From NCBI GenBank assembly GCA_015489145.1, contig WGAH01000078.1, positions 1 through 6,125 on the forward strand: 6,125 nucleotides of DNA, in the 5' to 3' direction. Position numbers and translations under genes: made by a program. This DNA comes from Deltaproteobacteria bacterium. Lineage in GTDB: Bacteria > Myxococcota_A > UBA796 > UBA2385. Within the stretch, counting starts at the first letter, position 1; each line of letters starts with the position of its first letter. The notes beneath the pieces are model-generated. The model worked only from the letters and a program-made list of their open reading frames with translations. It searched no databases and was not told where the DNA came from. This document shows positions 5,490 through 6,125 of the stretch, piece after piece.

Positions 5490-6125
5490 ATGTCTCGACA
5501 CAGCCTCGCGATCGTCCTGATGGCCATCGGCTTCGGCGTGCTCGCCACCTCCTGCAAGAACGACAACAAGACGGGCGAGACGGGTCTGCCCACCGGCGAC
5601 GGCGGCAGCGCCGGCGACGGGGGCACCGAGTGCACCGACTTCGACAACGACGGCTTCTGCGAGGAAGACGACTGCGACGACACCGACGCCGCGATCAACC
5701 CGGACGCGATCGAGATCTGCGACAACGTCGACAACGACTGCGACGGCGACATCGACGAGGACGTGACCGACACCTACTACGCCGACTCCGACGGCGACGG
5801 CTTCGGCGACCCCGACATGTCGATGGAGGCCTGCGAGGCCACCGACGGCTGGGTCCCCAACGCCACCGACTGCGACGACACCGACCCCACCGTCTACCCG
5901 GACGCGACCGAGATCTGCGACGGCATCGACAACGACTGCGACAGCGACATCGACGAGGACCTCGACAGCGCCACCTGGTACGCCGACAACGACGGCGACG
6001 GCTGGGGCAACCCCGACGACAGCGTCACCGCCTGCGACCAGCCCACCGGCTACGTCGACAACGACCTCGACTGCGACGACGGCGACTCCGGCGAGCCGGT
6101 GATCGTCTCCCAGAGCGGCCCGGTG
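5490..6125 (+). CDS. Lipoprotein with tandem MopE-type metal-binding repeats; open at right edge
   Basis: The first 212 residues of a secreted lipoprotein. MSRHSLAIVLMAIGFGVLATSC is a lipoprotein signal peptide: Arg at 3, a hydrophobic core, and an ATSC lipobox with Cys22 as the lipid-bearing residue. Lys at +2, not Asp, fits outer-membrane sorting. A Gly/Thr/Asp linker (about 23-47) follows. The rest is Asp- and Cys-rich with two full units about 66-67 residues apart. Each unit has DCDDTD, then PDA.EICD..DNDCD.DIDED (from 62 and 128), then YADxDGDGxG (97-106 and 164-173), a thrombospondin-3-like calcium loop. Cysteines repeat as 62-77-84-115 and 128-143-150-182, suggesting two disulfides per unit. 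The motif matches the Cu-binding_MopE type family (named for Methylococcus MopE), which is common in Myxococcota surface proteins. Calcium binding is at least as plausible as copper. A third unit opens at Cys195 but turns into SGEPVIVSQSGPV, probably a new domain. Every Asp codon seen is GAC. The start is set by GGTGA four bases upstream. Confidence 0.88.
   Translation, partial: MSRHSLAIVLMAIGFGVLATSCKNDNKTGETGLPTGDGGSAGDGGTECTDFDNDGFCEEDDCDDTDAAINPDAIEICDNVDNDCDGDIDEDVTDTYYADSDGDGFGDPDMSMEACEATDGWVPNATDCDDTDPTVYPDATEICDGIDNDCDSDIDEDLDSATWYADNDGDGWGNPDDSVTACDQPTGYVDNDLDCDDGDSGEPVIVSQSGPV
5670..6089 (+). repeat. Tandem MopE-unit coding repeats (198 and 201 bp, plus partial third)
   Basis: Units start at 5670, 5868 and 6069. 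The segments 5730-5762 and 5928-5960 (33 bases) differ at one position, far closer than the rest of the unit. This shows either recent duplication or strong constraint on the DNDCD.DIDED core. The partial third unit keeps only DCDDGD before the sequence changes. Confidence 0.75.

Noticed and set aside
5381..5773. 130-residue minus-strand open frame
   Set aside because: It is serine-rich only because it is antisense to the GAC-rich Asp codons of the lipoprotein, and it also crosses the promoter and terminator region.

Overview
The window is very GC-rich with strong G/C preference at third codon positions. It looks like accessory chromosome of a Gram-negative bacterium, most likely an uncultured Myxococcota ('deltaproteobacterial') lineage. 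Evidence for this is an Asp/Cys-rich MopE-repeat lipoprotein with a Gly/Thr/Asp linker after its lipobox, and the near absence of strong Shine-Dalgarno sites. The taxonomic call is an inference from style, not from a marker gene. No rRNA, tRNA, CRISPR array, insertion sequence, transposase or recombinase was found.

Layout. (1) Bases 1-1513, minus strand: a long gene of unknown function, open at the left edge (504 codons visible), possibly exported. Its last visible part lies in a 32-bp perfect inverted repeat (1-32 against 206-237) that starts exactly at the window edge. This could be a fold-back or contig-end artefact, or an intragenic invertible segment. (2) Bases 1578-3401, minus strand, and 3425-5191, plus strand: two head-to-head paralogous polytopic membrane proteins of about 600 residues. 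Each has a GT-C glycosyltransferase-like plan: an acidic residue in the first periplasmic loop, about ten membrane segments, and a soluble C-terminal domain with a QTVH..P motif. (3) Bases 3402-3424: only 23 nt separate the favoured GTG starts, and they hold two overlapping -10-like elements on opposite strands. Each is spaced so that transcription would begin at or next to its GTG, so the pair may be expressed as leaderless mRNAs from a shared promoter. (4) Bases 5192-5489: a non-coding gap with hairpins, one intrinsic-terminator-like element and a promoter-like extended -10. (5) Bases 5490 to the right edge, plus strand: the start of a secreted lipoprotein with tandem MopE-type metal-binding units.

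How they may work together. The two membrane proteins probably act on lipid-linked sugars or a similar polyprenyl-phosphate donor at the periplasmic face of the inner membrane, perhaps on different acceptors. The gene at 1-1513 follows the left paralogue by 64 nt on the same strand and may share its transcript. The lipoprotein has its own promoter-like site and looks like a separate unit. No substrate can be assigned from sequence alone.
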